64,000 nucleotides of DNA from Planococcus sp. CPCC 101016 (GTDB lineage: Bacteria > Bacillota > Bacilli > Bacillales_A > Planococcaceae). How positions within the stretch are numbered: the first letter of the stretch is position 1; each line of letters opens with the position of its first letter. Both the position numbers and the translations under genes were made by a program. Of this stretch, positions 1 to 8,539 are shown one piece after another. The stretch covers positions 1,365,624-1,429,623 of the forward strand of contig NZ_VOHB01000002.1 in assembly GCF_007859295.1 (NCBI RefSeq), written 5' to 3'. The notes under the pieces were generated by a model. That model worked only from the letters and a program-made list of their open reading frames with translations. It was not told where the DNA came from and did not search any database.

Positions 1-2
1 AA

Positions 3-961
<959 letters not shown>

Positions 962-963
<2 letters not shown>

Positions 964-987
964 GTCACGAATCTCGTGGCTTTTTCT
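962..987 (+). terminator. Rho-independent terminator after coaD
   Basis: A short hairpin with arms AAGTCACGA and TCGTGGCTT (one G-T pair, 3-base loop) is followed by a run of T. It begins within the coaD stop codon. Confidence 0.8.
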
Positions 988-1040
988 TTTGTGAAATTTA
1001 AAGGGAGCCTAAGATTTCACACGATGAAAGGAAGAACAGC

Positions 1041-2066
1041 ATGAAAAACAAACGATTATTCATTTTCGTCATCGTGATGGCGCTTGTCGTCTTTTTGTCT
1101 TCTTATCGATTGGATGCTTATATCACCAAACCCGGAGGCGCTTACGAATTGTCGCCGCTGGTGGAAGTGGCCGGGGGCGATAAAGATGATCAAGGAAGCC
1201 TTAGTTTGATGACGGTCTCCATGCTGACAGCGACTCCTGCTCTGTATGTCTGGGCAAAAATTCAGGATGGTTATAAGTTTTTGCCACCAGAACAAGTTCG
1301 AAGCCCTCATGAGAGCGACGAAGAATACAATGTGCGCCAGTTAAAGCTGATGTCTGATTCACAGGTCAATGCTCTTCAGATTGCATTTGAACAAGCAGAT
1401 CTGCCCTACGAGATTAACAACAATGGTGTCTTTGTCTTGAATGTACTGACAGGGGGAGCGGCAGATGGTATTTTGTCTCCGGGAGACCGTGTTTTGGAAG
1501 TGGACGGCAACAACTTTACTGAAATGCAGGAACTCATCGATTACTTAAGCGAAAAAGAAGATGGTGAAACGGTGGAAGTACTTTATGAGCGGAAAGAGCG
1601 TGAAATCAGTACTGACATCAAGTTGGCTCCACTGCCAACGAATCCAGAACGGGTTGGCTTGGGAATTTCATTTGTAGAGGATAAAAGCATCGAAACGACA
1701 CCTAAAGTGGATATCGATTCCGATACAATAGGTGGTCCCTCAGCCGGACTGATGTTCACGCTTGAAATTCTCAATCAATTAGTGGATGACGATATAACAA
1801 AAGGCTATAACATAGCCGGCACCGGCACGATGGAAAGCGATGGTTCTGTTGGTAGAATCGGCGGGATTGATCAAAAGATTATGGCAGCTGATTCTGCAGA
1901 CATCGATATTTTCTTCGCGCCAAGCGAACCGGTGGAGGGCGGAGGCGACAGCAATTATGCAGTCGCTGTTGAAACCGCAGAAAAAATTGGGACAACGATG
2001 GAAATTGTTCCCGTGGAAACCATCGAAGACGCTATGAGTTTCCTTGAAGAACTTCAGCCCCAATAA
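1041..2066 (+). CDS. ylbL: SepM/YlbL-family membrane-anchored PDZ–Lon-type serine protease
   Basis: This 341-residue protein has one N-terminal membrane segment (residues ~5–23), a PDZ domain (~125–195) and a C-terminal Lon-type (S16) protease domain. The catalytic Ser is in GGPSAGLMF (Ser234) and the Lys in GGIDQK (Lys279), so the Ser–Lys dyad is intact. Relatives include streptococcal SepM, which trims a competence pheromone outside the membrane, and B. subtilis YlbL, linked to recovery from DNA damage by removing a division inhibitor. The substrate here is unknown. An AAAGGAAGAAC ribosome site precedes the ATG. Its 3' end overlaps the convergent tmcAL by 13 bases. Confidence 0.9.
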   Translation: MKNKRLFIFVIVMALVVFLSSYRLDAYITKPGGAYELSPLVEVAGGDKDDQGSLSLMTVSMLTATPALYVWAKIQDGYKFLPPEQVRSPHESDEEYNVRQLKLMSDSQVNALQIAFEQADLPYEINNNGVFVLNVLTGGAADGILSPGDRVLEVDGNNFTEMQELIDYLSEKEDGETVEVLYERKEREISTDIKLAPLPTNPERVGLGISFVEDKSIETTPKVDIDSDTIGGPSAGLMFTLEILNQLVDDDITKGYNIAGTGTMESDGSVGRIGGIDQKIMAADSADIDIFFAPSEPVEGGGDSNYAVAVETAEKIGTTMEIVPVETIEDAMSFLEELQPQ

Positions 2067-3253
2067 ATGGGCGGCATCGTGTATTCTTTCTTCAAATCAA
2101 TTGAGCCCATTCCCTGCAAGTACATCGCAGTGGCATGAATATCAAGTTGTCCCATCGTGTCGTTCAAGTCGGCTGCACGGCTTACCACGGGAAGCTTGAT
2201 ATTCTTTTTTTTATGATTTAAATATCTTCTTCCGATACCCGACATGCCGAGAAGCCTGATGTAGCTTGGGGAGTCAAAAGAACGCAGTTGCTCCCACGTA
2301 AAGCCTGTATAAATATGCGTCAGCATTCGTTGAATGCGTGTACGTGTAAAACGTTTTGACTTGATCAGTGAAATAAAGGCTTCGAAGTCGTCTGCTCTTT
2401 TCGCTGACTGGTAAATTAGATTTTCGATGCCTTCTGTTATTTCGGCGAAGCGTTTCAGGTTTTCTGGACCTTCCCTCAAGACCGTAAAGCGAAGCAAAGG
2501 ATAAAACTGCTCCCAACTGCCAAAACCGCCATATTGCTTCTCTACTTTCTTTAATGAAGCAATTGAAGCTTCGGGCATATAAGAGGACAGATCTTCGACA
2601 GATTCCCCTTTGAAAAAAGCATTGCGAATGCCGCTGGCGCTGGCAATCGGCAGCCCTGCTTCAATCGGATCATGGAAATTAGCCCCGATTCGTTGGATGG
2701 TCAGTGGTTCCATGGATGAGCCCGCCTTGTGTGCGGCTTCTATATAATGGAATCCCAAAATGTTATTAGGCTGTGTTAAATCAGCGAAATCCTGTTGAGT
2801 GCCGATAAGGGACTGGTACGCATTGTTTAAGGCTTTGGGGTAGCTGATGCCAGTCTGAATGGCTTCATGGATAAGACGCTGGTAATCAACGGAACGCTCA
2901 GTCAACAATTGATGCGAATTCACAAAAGGACCAATCGATCCCTGTTCACTGCCGAAGCAAAAAGAATCACAGCCGAGTGCATCAAGCAGCGCAATCCCGC
3001 CTTTAGCAAAATCGGAAGCTTGCGCCGTCGCATAAACATATGGAAGTTCGATCACAAGGTCTATCCCAGCAGCGAGCGCCATTTGTGTGCGTGCCCATTT
3101 ATCAGCAAATGCAGGTTCTCCGCGCTGCAGAAACTGGCCGCTCATTACCGCAATGACCAGATCCGCATTTGACTCCGCACGTGCCTGCTTTGCGTGATGG
3201 AGATGGCCATTGTGGAAAGGGTTGTATTCAACAATAATTCCTACAGCTTTCAA
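2054..3253 (-). CDS. tmcAL: tRNA(Met) cytidine acetate ligase TmcAL (YlbM family)
   Basis: TmcAL activates acetate with ATP and makes N4-acetylcytidine at the wobble base of elongator tRNA(Met), helping AUG decoding. The N-terminus carries the nucleotidyltransferase motif EYNPFHNGH (HNGH at residues 14–17), followed by MSGQFLQRGEPA. I chose the TTG at 3253, which sits 7 bases after an AGAGGTG ribosome site and gives MKAVGIIVEYNP; an in-frame GTG three codons earlier lies inside that site. The product is 399 residues, normal for the family. It is transcribed opposite to its neighbours and is divergent from the yceD–rpmF promoter. Confidence 0.93.
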   Translation of the reverse strand: MKAVGIIVEYNPFHNGHLHHAKQARAESNADLVIAVMSGQFLQRGEPAFADKWARTQMALAAGIDLVIELPYVYATAQASDFAKGGIALLDALGCDSFCFGSEQGSIGPFVNSHQLLTERSVDYQRLIHEAIQTGISYPKALNNAYQSLIGTQQDFADLTQPNNILGFHYIEAAHKAGSSMEPLTIQRIGANFHDPIEAGLPIASASGIRNAFFKGESVEDLSSYMPEASIASLKKVEKQYGGFGSWEQFYPLLRFTVLREGPENLKRFAEITEGIENLIYQSAKRADDFEAFISLIKSKRFTRTRIQRMLTHIYTGFTWEQLRSFDSPSYIRLLGMSGIGRRYLNHKKKNIKLPVVSRAADLNDTMGQLDIHATAMYLQGMGSIDLKKEYTMPPIYWG

Positions 3254-3322
3254 TCCGATCACCTCTTTGGTAGAATTAACTTAAGTATACCGATGTTTGA
3301 AATAGTGTGACAAGATTTTTTC

Positions 3323-3351
3323 TTGACATCTTTTTCTGTGCATTATATAAT
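3323..3351 (+). promoter_or_regulatory. Strong sigma-A promoter for ylbN–rpmF
   Basis: A perfect TTGACA (3323–3328) and a perfect TATAAT (3346–3351) are separated by exactly 17 bases. The ylbN start lies about 30 bases downstream. This is the best consensus promoter in the window and suits a ribosomal-protein operon. Confidence 0.9.
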
Positions 3352-3379
3352 CAACTTTGTTGTCTTGAGGTGATTACTT

Positions 3380-3913
3380 ATGAAAATAGCGATTCAACAG
3401 CTTCAAAAGCATCGCAGAGACGGACTGCCAATTGATCAAATCGTTCATTTGGATGCAGTGAAATTACGGAATAGCGATATTCGGGAAATTTCGCCTGTAC
3501 ATGTCACTGGACATTGCACAATTGGTTCGCAACAGTTAACGTGTCAACTCCATCTCGAAGGCATGCTCACGCTGCCTTGTGCCAGAACTTGGGAGGATGT
3601 TGAGTTTCCGATTAACGTCGATTCGGTTGAAGTCTTCGATTGGTCTGAAGAGGCCGGAGAAGACAAGCTTAGTGATGTTCACGCAGTAGAGACGGAGATC
3701 ATTGATTTTCAGCCCATACTGGAAGAACTAGTTTTGCTTGAGATACCGATGCAGGTGTTTAAGGAAGACGCCGATCAAACCGTTATTAAAGGCGGAAATG
3801 ATTGGTCGTATTCAACAGACGAAGAGTACGAAGCCGAGAAAGAAGCGGCACCACCAAAACCGGATCCAAGACTTGCTGATTTAGCAAAGTATTTTGATCA
3901 GTCAGATGAATAG
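3380..3913 (+). CDS. ylbN: YceD-family protein (DUF177; YlbN)
   Basis: This is a 177-residue soluble acidic protein of the YceD/DUF177 family, almost always encoded just upstream of rpmF. In other bacteria the family has been tied to 23S rRNA and ribosomal protein expression, but the exact molecular role is not settled. Two cysteines (in HCTIG/QLTCQLH and LPCART contexts) match a conserved region of the family. The C-terminus is charged and ends in a KPDPRLADLAKYFD segment typical of relatives. It shares the strong promoter at 3323 with rpmF, 24 bases downstream, so the two are co-transcribed. Confidence 0.9.
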   Translation: MKIAIQQLQKHRRDGLPIDQIVHLDAVKLRNSDIREISPVHVTGHCTIGSQQLTCQLHLEGMLTLPCARTWEDVEFPINVDSVEVFDWSEEAGEDKLSDVHAVETEIIDFQPILEELVLLEIPMQVFKEDADQTVIKGGNDWSYSTDEEYEAEKEAAPPKPDPRLADLAKYFDQSDE

Positions 3914-3937
3914 AATTAGTGTAAGGAGGTGTCACCA

Positions 3938-4114
3938 ATGGCTGTACCAGCTAGAAGAACGTCCAAAACCGCTAAAAGAAAGCGCCGTACGCATTTTAAA
4001 TTGTCAGTGCCGGGCATGGTAATTTGCCCAAGCTGTGGCGAAAGTAAATTGGCTCACCACGTCTGCAAAGCATGTGGATCATACAAAGGGAAAGAAGTAG
4101 TAGCAAGCAAATAA
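3938..4114 (+). CDS. rpmF: Large-subunit ribosomal protein bL32 (zinc form)
   Basis: bL32 is a small basic 50S protein. The 58-residue product begins [17 protein letters not shown] and contains two CxxC pairs (CPSC and CKAC) that bind zinc, so this is the zinc-containing paralogue type rather than the Cys-free form induced by zinc starvation. I chose the ATG at 3938, 8 bases after AAGGAGGTG; an upstream in-frame start at 3929 falls inside that site. It is followed directly by a terminator. Confidence 0.97.
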   Translation: MAVPARRTSKTAKRKRRTHFKLSVPGMVICPSCGESKLAHHVCKACGSYKGKEVVASK

Positions 4115-4133
4115 AACAGTATTTGCTGCTGAA

Positions 4134-4172
4134 AGGCTATTGAGAGGCCATGGCTCTCGATAGCCTTTTTCT
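4134..4172 (+). terminator. Rho-independent terminator after rpmF
   Basis: A 12-base-pair stem (GGCTATTGAGAG with CTCTCGATAGCC) with a GCCATGG-type loop is followed by TTTTTCTCT. Confidence 0.9.
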
Positions 4173-4237
4173 CTATACATAAGCAAGTGGCGGATTTGTT
4201 CCGTATGCAGGAAAACCAGCAGAAGAGAGGGATTCTA

Positions 4238-4990
4238 TTGTCTTATACAATTAACCTTACTGATGGCATCATGACGTTCACGATTGATCGGCCCCATATC
4301 CGCAACGCCATCAACGATGAAGTGACAGCGGGTCTCGAAAAACTGGTGGAAAAGGCACGGCAGCCTTCTGTCCAGGCGGTCATCATCACAGCGTCGGGTA
4401 AACAGGCTTTTTGTTCAGGCGGTGATCTTTCCGTATTTCACGCCCTTCGAACAGAGGAACAGGCGTACGGTATGCTGAAACGAATGAGCGATGTGCTGTA
4501 TTCGATCAAAACACTGCCCGTGCCGGTAGTTGCGGTGGTCAATGGCACTGCTGTCGGTGGAGGGTGTGAAATCGCTACAGCGTGTGATTATAGGCTCGTA
4601 TGGGATCATGCGAAATGCGGATTCATTCAAGGCACCCTTGCCATTACCAGTGGCTGGGGCGGCGGCACATACCTAATGGAAACTCTGCAGCATGACAAAG
4701 CCTTAAAAATGCTCAGTGAAGCTAAAGTTTACACTGCTGCGGAGCTGCTGGAAATCGGTTGGGCATCTGCTATTGTTCACGACAACCAGGACATTGAAGC
4801 ATTTTTCAGTTCAATGAAAAAAGTGCATCCCGATGTTCATCGTGCTTACAAGGAAATAGCAATGCGTACATGGGAGAAGACCGGCCTGCAGGAACGCGTC
4901 GAACAGGAAGTTAGAAGATGCGCCATCCTGTGGGAGAAAGATGCACACCACGAGGCAGTCGACAACTTTCTTAATAAAATAAAAAAATGA
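4238..4990 (+). CDS. Crotonase-fold protein (enoyl-CoA hydratase/isomerase family, atypical active site)
   Basis: The 250-residue product has the crotonase fold with both oxyanion-hole segments (CSGGDL, residues 59–64; GGG, 107–109). Classical enoyl-CoA hydratases use two glutamates. The first is present (Glu111 in GGGCE), but the second is Gln131 (FIQGTLAI). The stretch SGWGGGTYL after it resembles the SWGGTTRL region of acyl-CoA decarboxylases of the ECHDC1/methylmalonyl-CoA decarboxylase type. Hydratase activity is therefore doubtful, and a decarboxylase or isomerase role is possible. The TTG at 4238 follows AGAGAGGG by 5–6 bases and gives MSYTINLTDG. The gene is flanked by terminators and lies 330 bases before an acyl-CoA carboxylase operon. 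Confidence 0.8.
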   Translation: MSYTINLTDGIMTFTIDRPHIRNAINDEVTAGLEKLVEKARQPSVQAVIITASGKQAFCSGGDLSVFHALRTEEQAYGMLKRMSDVLYSIKTLPVPVVAVVNGTAVGGGCEIATACDYRLVWDHAKCGFIQGTLAITSGWGGGTYLMETLQHDKALKMLSEAKVYTAAELLEIGWASAIVHDNQDIEAFFSSMKKVHPDVHRAYKEIAMRTWEKTGLQERVEQEVRRCAILWEKDAHHEAVDNFLNKIKK

Positions 4991-5017
4991 AATCCCTTTT
5001 CGAAGGGATTTTTTTAT
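4991..5017 (+). terminator. Rho-independent terminator after the crotonase gene
   Basis: AATCCCTT and AAGGGATT pair around a TTCG-type tetraloop and run into seven T. The hairpin begins immediately after the stop codon. Confidence 0.9.
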
Positions 5018-5254
5018 TTTGTTGAATCGAAAAAAAATTTAGTGCTTATGAAAAAAAGGCCTCCTTTTTCTGGTTCCGTTGCTCCGGGAATTGTGAAAAA
5101 GCCGCAGGACAAGAACTTTTGAAGCTTTGTAAAAACTTTTTCCTAGCAGTGCAGCTTATTGGGCGAGGCTTCTGCTAGGAGCTATGTCCAAGCCAATTTA
5201 AAGAATTGGATATCGCAGTTCGATCTTCTTTAAAAGAAATATTTCAAGGAATAG
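5018..5254. other. Intergenic region with several potential hairpins, no gene seen
   Basis: No credible reading frame or known RNA motif is visible. Several inverted repeats occur in a row: AAAAAGG/CCTTTTT (5053–5059 with 5063–5069), a TTCC/GGGAA pair (5074–5090), CCTAGCAG/CTGCTAGG (5142–5149 with 5172–5179) and CCAATT/AATTGG (5193–5198 with 5204–5209). They lie upstream of the carboxylase promoter at 5255, so they are not its leader. They could belong to a small RNA or to a decayed gene. Confidence 0.35.
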
Positions 5255-5284
5255 TTGAAATCGCTTACAAAATTCGTATATGCT
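5255..5284 (+). promoter_or_regulatory. Probable sigma-A promoter of the acyl-CoA carboxylase operon
   Basis: TTGAAA (5255–5260) and TATGCT (5279–5284) are spaced by 18 bases; TATATG (5277–5282) with 16 bases is an alternative -10. The biotin carboxylase start lies about 35 bases downstream with a GGGGGTA ribosome site. Confidence 0.55.
5256..5269 (+). promoter_or_regulatory. CcpA-binding cre site overlapping the -35 region
   Basis: The sequence TGAAATCGCTTACA matches the published Bacillus cre consensus TGWAANCGNTNWCA at every defined position. It overlaps the -35 box of the carboxylase promoter, a position at which bound CcpA–HPr(Ser-P) would block RNA polymerase. This points to repression when preferred sugars are available. 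The match is seen; binding is inferred. Confidence 0.65.
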
Positions 5285-5318
5285 ATAGAAGGGAGAAAAC
5301 ATAGGGGGTATTTCAAAT

Positions 5319-6668
5319 ATGAAAAAAGTCCTGATTGCGAACCGGGGAGAGATCGCACGCCGAATTATTCGGACATGCGAGCGCCTTGGAATCGAAACGG
5401 TTGCTATTCATTCTGAGGCAGATGGGGATCTGCCTTACGTCAGTGAAGCGACTGAAGCTGTACTGATCGGTCCAAATCCGGTCGTACAGTCTTACTTGCA
5501 AAGTGAAAAAATTATTGAAGAAGCTAAAAAACGTGGTGTAGATGCTATCCATCCCGGATATGGTTTGTTATCGGAAAATGCCGATTTCGCACGCAAGGTG
5601 GCGGAAGCCGGAATGGTCTTCATCGGACCGTCGAGCGACATCATTGAAAAGATGGGGGACAAAATCGAATCTCGCAGAACCATGATTCAGGCTGAGGTAC
5701 CGGTTGTTCCAGGTACAGAAGAAGGCGTGACGACGCTTGAAGAGGCATTGCAGGAGGCTGAAGAGATCGGCTATCCATTGATGTTGAAAGCCAGTGCTGG
5801 CGGCGGGGGAATCGGCATGGTGCGCTGTGAAAGTGAGCAAGCGCTCACTCAGCAGTTTGTTTCGATCAAAAATCGAGCCAAAGCCTATTTCGGAGACGAT
5901 GTCGTTTATTTGGAAAAGTTTATTGGAGATGCTCGTCATATCGAAGTGCAAATTTTTGGTGATCATCATGGCAATCTTGTCCATTTATACGAACGCAATT
6001 GTTCGGTCCAGCGTCGTAACCAGAAAGTGATTGAAGAATCACCTTCACCGAATTTACCGCAGAAAGTGCGGGAGCAACTATGTTTAGCCGCACTGCAGGC
6101 TGCAAAAGCAGTTGATTATACGAATGCTGGAACTGTAGAGTTTATTGTCGATCCGGATAATAATTTTTATTTCCTTGAAATGAATACGCGTCTGCAGGTG
6201 GAACACCCTGTCACCGAAGAAGTGACAGGCTTTGATTTGGTTGAATGGCAATTGACTGTAGCTGCTGGTGGCAAACTGCCGGCTCAAGACAGCATACAAA
6301 CTAAAGGCCATGCCATTGAGTACCGTGTTTATGCTGAAGATCCAAAGACTTTTTTTCCTTCGCCTGGAAAGCTGGAAAAGCTTCAGTGGGGAGAAGGAGC
6401 GCGCATTGAAACTGGGTATGAAGAAGGCAATCAAGTAACGCCTTTTTATGATCCGATGATTTCAAAAATCATCATTTACGGCACCGATCGTGTTGATGCA
6501 TTATCCAAATCCCAGAGTTTTTTCAATCATGTTACAATTAATGGAGTAAAAACCAATATTTCGTTATTTAAAGAATTTATTAAGTCAGAAGAATTTATCT
6601 CTGGCGAATATGCTACAGCGGTATTGCCGCAATGGATGGAAAAAACAAAGGAGGAACATACATTATGA
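5319..6668 (+). CDS. Biotin carboxylase subunit of an acyl-CoA carboxylase
   Basis: This ATP-grasp enzyme uses ATP and bicarbonate to carboxylate biotin on the carrier protein encoded next. The 449-residue product has the N-terminal motif KVLIANRGEIARRIIRTCE, the glycine-rich ATP loop KASAGGGGIGM, the metal-binding FLEMNTRLQVEHPVTE and the C-terminal biotin carboxylase domain. Length is normal. It differs from the fatty-acid-synthesis AccC context because it is followed by a 71-residue carrier and a fused carboxyltransferase, as in B. subtilis yngHA–yngHB–yngE. The substrate (methylcrotonyl-, propionyl- or another acyl-CoA) cannot be told from sequence. Its stop overlaps the next start (ATGA). 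Confidence 0.9.
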   Translation: MKKVLIANRGEIARRIIRTCERLGIETVAIHSEADGDLPYVSEATEAVLIGPNPVVQSYLQSEKIIEEAKKRGVDAIHPGYGLLSENADFARKVAEAGMVFIGPSSDIIEKMGDKIESRRTMIQAEVPVVPGTEEGVTTLEEALQEAEEIGYPLMLKASAGGGGIGMVRCESEQALTQQFVSIKNRAKAYFGDDVVYLEKFIGDARHIEVQIFGDHHGNLVHLYERNCSVQRRNQKVIEESPSPNLPQKVREQLCLAALQAAKAVDYTNAGTVEFIVDPDNNFYFLEMNTRLQVEHPVTEEVTGFDLVEWQLTVAAGGKLPAQDSIQTKGHAIEYRVYAEDPKTFFPSPGKLEKLQWGEGARIETGYEEGNQVTPFYDPMISKIIIYGTDRVDALSKSQSFFNHVTINGVKTNISLFKEFIKSEEFISGEYATAVLPQWMEKTKEEHTL

Positions 6669-6880
6669 AAGAATTGAAAGCGTCTATGGCAGGAACTGTA
6701 TTAAATGTATTGGCAGCTGAAGGAGAAGCAATAACGCCTGGGCAGGCCGTTTTAACAATCGAATCCATGAAAATGGAAATCCCGGTGGAAGCTGAATTTG
6801 GCGGAAAAGTGGAAAAAATTCACGTAGAAGTTGGCGGTTTTGTCAACGAAGGAGATCTATTACTAACTGTCGGTGAATAA
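6665..6880 (+). CDS. Biotin carboxyl carrier protein (short, single-domain)
   Basis: This 71-residue protein is only a biotinyl/lipoyl-attachment domain. The biotinylated lysine is the first Lys of the ESMKMEIPV motif, and the fold is completed by the GFVNEGDLLLTV segment. I chose the ATG at 6665, preceded by AAAGGAGGAAC, over an upstream in-frame ATG at 6632 that lies inside the previous gene. It overlaps the biotin carboxylase stop by 4 bases. FAS-type AccB proteins are about twice as long, so this carrier serves the degradative-type carboxylase encoded here (YngHB-like). Confidence 0.92.
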   Translation: MKELKASMAGTVLNVLAAEGEAITPGQAVLTIESMKMEIPVEAEFGGKVEKIHVEVGGFVNEGDLLLTVGE

Positions 6881-6907
6881 TTGACTTCAAGCAAAGGGGA
6901 CAGTGAA

Positions 6908-8458
6908 ATGACGAAAACGACTGAAACAACGGGGTACAACGAACGTCTCGAACAAAAGCTTGCAAAAATTTTTGCTGGGGGGCAGCAAAAATATCATGAA
7001 AAAATGAAAGAAAGCAATAAGCTTTTTGTCCGTGACCGGTTAAAACTATTGTTTGATGATGAAAATTATGCGGAAGACGGCCGCTTTGCTAATGTGGAAG
7101 CGGAAGACCTGCCTGCAGATGGTGTAGTGACGGCTATTGGTAAAATTAATGGGGAAACGGTCTGTGTAATGGCCAATGATTCAACGGTCAAAGCAGGGTC
7201 GTGGGGATCCCGTACTGTCGAAAAGATCATCCGCATCCAGGAAACTGCTGAAAAAATGCAGGTGCCTATGCTGTATCTTGTCGATTCGGCTGGAGCCCGC
7301 ATTACAGATCAGCTTGACATGTTCCCGAATCGCAGAGGAGCAGGCAAAATTTTTCACAACCAGGTCAGAATGTCTGGCATGGTGCCGCAGGTATGTCTCT
7401 TATTCGGTCCTTCAGCTGCCGGAGGTGCTTATATTCCGGCGTTTTGTGACATCGTGATCATGGTAGACGGCAATGCCTCGATGTATCTTGGATCACCTCG
7501 AATGGCGGAAAAGGTCATCGGTGAAAAAGTGACGCTCGAAGAGATGGGCGGAGCCCGTATGCATTGTACAGTCAGCGGTGTCGGCGATGTATTGGTTGCG
7601 ACAGAAGAAGAAGCCATTTCAGAAGCGCGCCGCTATTTGACGAATTTCCCATCAAATTTTGCCATCAAACCTGAAAAGATTGAAGCAAAAGCTGCAAAAG
7701 CAGGACGCTCGCTGGAAGCAATTATTCCGGAAAACCAGAACGCGCCATTTGACATGTATGAATTGATCGATCAATTGGTCGATGAAGGCAGTTTCTTCGA
7801 TATCAAAAAGCTGTTCGCCGGTGAATTGATTACAGGGATTGCACGCATTGACGGGCAAGTGGTCGGTATTCTTGCCAACCAGCCGAAGGTCAAGGGCGGT
7901 GTCTTGTTCGGTGATTCAGCTGACAAAGGTGCGAAATTCATTAATCTTTGCGACGCCTTCTCGATTCCGTTGCTGTTTTTGGCCGACGTTCCGGGCTTCA
8001 TGATCGGAACAAAAGTCGAGCGCGCTGGAATCATCCGCCACGGAGCTAAGTTTATCGCGGCTATGAGTTCGGCGACAGTCCCGAAAATTTCTGTCATTGT
8101 GCGCAAAGCTTACGGAGCCGGTCTTTATGCGATGGCGGGACCTGCCTTTGAACCGGATGTCTGCATCGCTTTGCCGACAGCACAGATTGCGGTGATGGGG
8201 CCTGAAGCAGCAGTAAATGCCGTCTATTCGAATAAAATCGAAGCGATTGAAGATCCGAAAGAACGTCTTCAGTATGTGCAGCAAAAACATCAGGAATACA
8301 AAGAGGAAATCGATATTTACCGTCTGGCATCCGAATTGATCGTCGATGAAATTGTGGCGCCTCATCAATTGCGTTCAGTGCTTTCCCAGCGTCTCTCTTT
8401 TTATGAAACAAAAGATTTGCCGTTGCCATATCGAAAACATCCGATTTATCCTGTATAA
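6908..8458 (+). CDS. Acyl-CoA carboxylase carboxyltransferase subunit (fused alpha/beta)
   Basis: The 516-residue product is a complete acyl-CoA carboxyltransferase that moves CO2 from carboxybiotin to an acyl-CoA. Both crotonase-like halves are visible, with oxyanion-type glycines in FGPSAAGGAYIPAFCD (first half) and VIVRKAYGAGLYAMAG (second half). This architecture is shared by methylcrotonyl-CoA and propionyl-CoA carboxylases. I chose the ATG at 6908, 7 bases after AAAGGGGA; an in-frame TTG at 6881 has no ribosome site. Neighbouring HMG-CoA lyase or acyl-CoA dehydrogenase genes, which would indicate leucine breakdown, are absent, so the substrate stays open. Confidence 0.9.
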   Translation: MTKTTETTGYNERLEQKLAKIFAGGQQKYHEKMKESNKLFVRDRLKLLFDDENYAEDGRFANVEAEDLPADGVVTAIGKINGETVCVMANDSTVKAGSWGSRTVEKIIRIQETAEKMQVPMLYLVDSAGARITDQLDMFPNRRGAGKIFHNQVRMSGMVPQVCLLFGPSAAGGAYIPAFCDIVIMVDGNASMYLGSPRMAEKVIGEKVTLEEMGGARMHCTVSGVGDVLVATEEEAISEARRYLTNFPSNFAIKPEKIEAKAAKAGRSLEAIIPENQNAPFDMYELIDQLVDEGSFFDIKKLFAGELITGIARIDGQVVGILANQPKVKGGVLFGDSADKGAKFINLCDAFSIPLLFLADVPGFMIGTKVERAGIIRHGAKFIAAMSSATVPKISVIVRKAYGAGLYAMAGPAFEPDVCIALPTAQIAVMGPEAAVNAVYSNKIEAIEDPKERLQYVQQKHQEYKEEIDIYRLASELIVDEIVAPHQLRSVLSQRLSFYETKDLPLPYRKHPIYPV

Positions 8459-8473
8459 TAAAGAATATTATTG

Positions 8474-8506
8474 GAAGTCTGCCTAATATGGGCAGGCTTC
8501 TTTTTT
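8474..8506 (+). terminator. Rho-independent terminator of the carboxylase operon
   Basis: GAAGTCTGCC pairs with GGCAGGCTTC (one G-T pair) around a 7-base loop and is followed by six T. Confidence 0.88.
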
Positions 8507-8539
8507 AAGAAAAATTGTGGCACTGTAAGGAGTGATACC

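Noticed and set aside
5319..8458. Carboxylase operon considered as the fatty-acid-synthesis acetyl-CoA carboxylase
   Set aside because: The carrier is a single 71-residue domain and the carboxyltransferase is one fused chain, unlike AccB and AccA/AccD of Bacillales.
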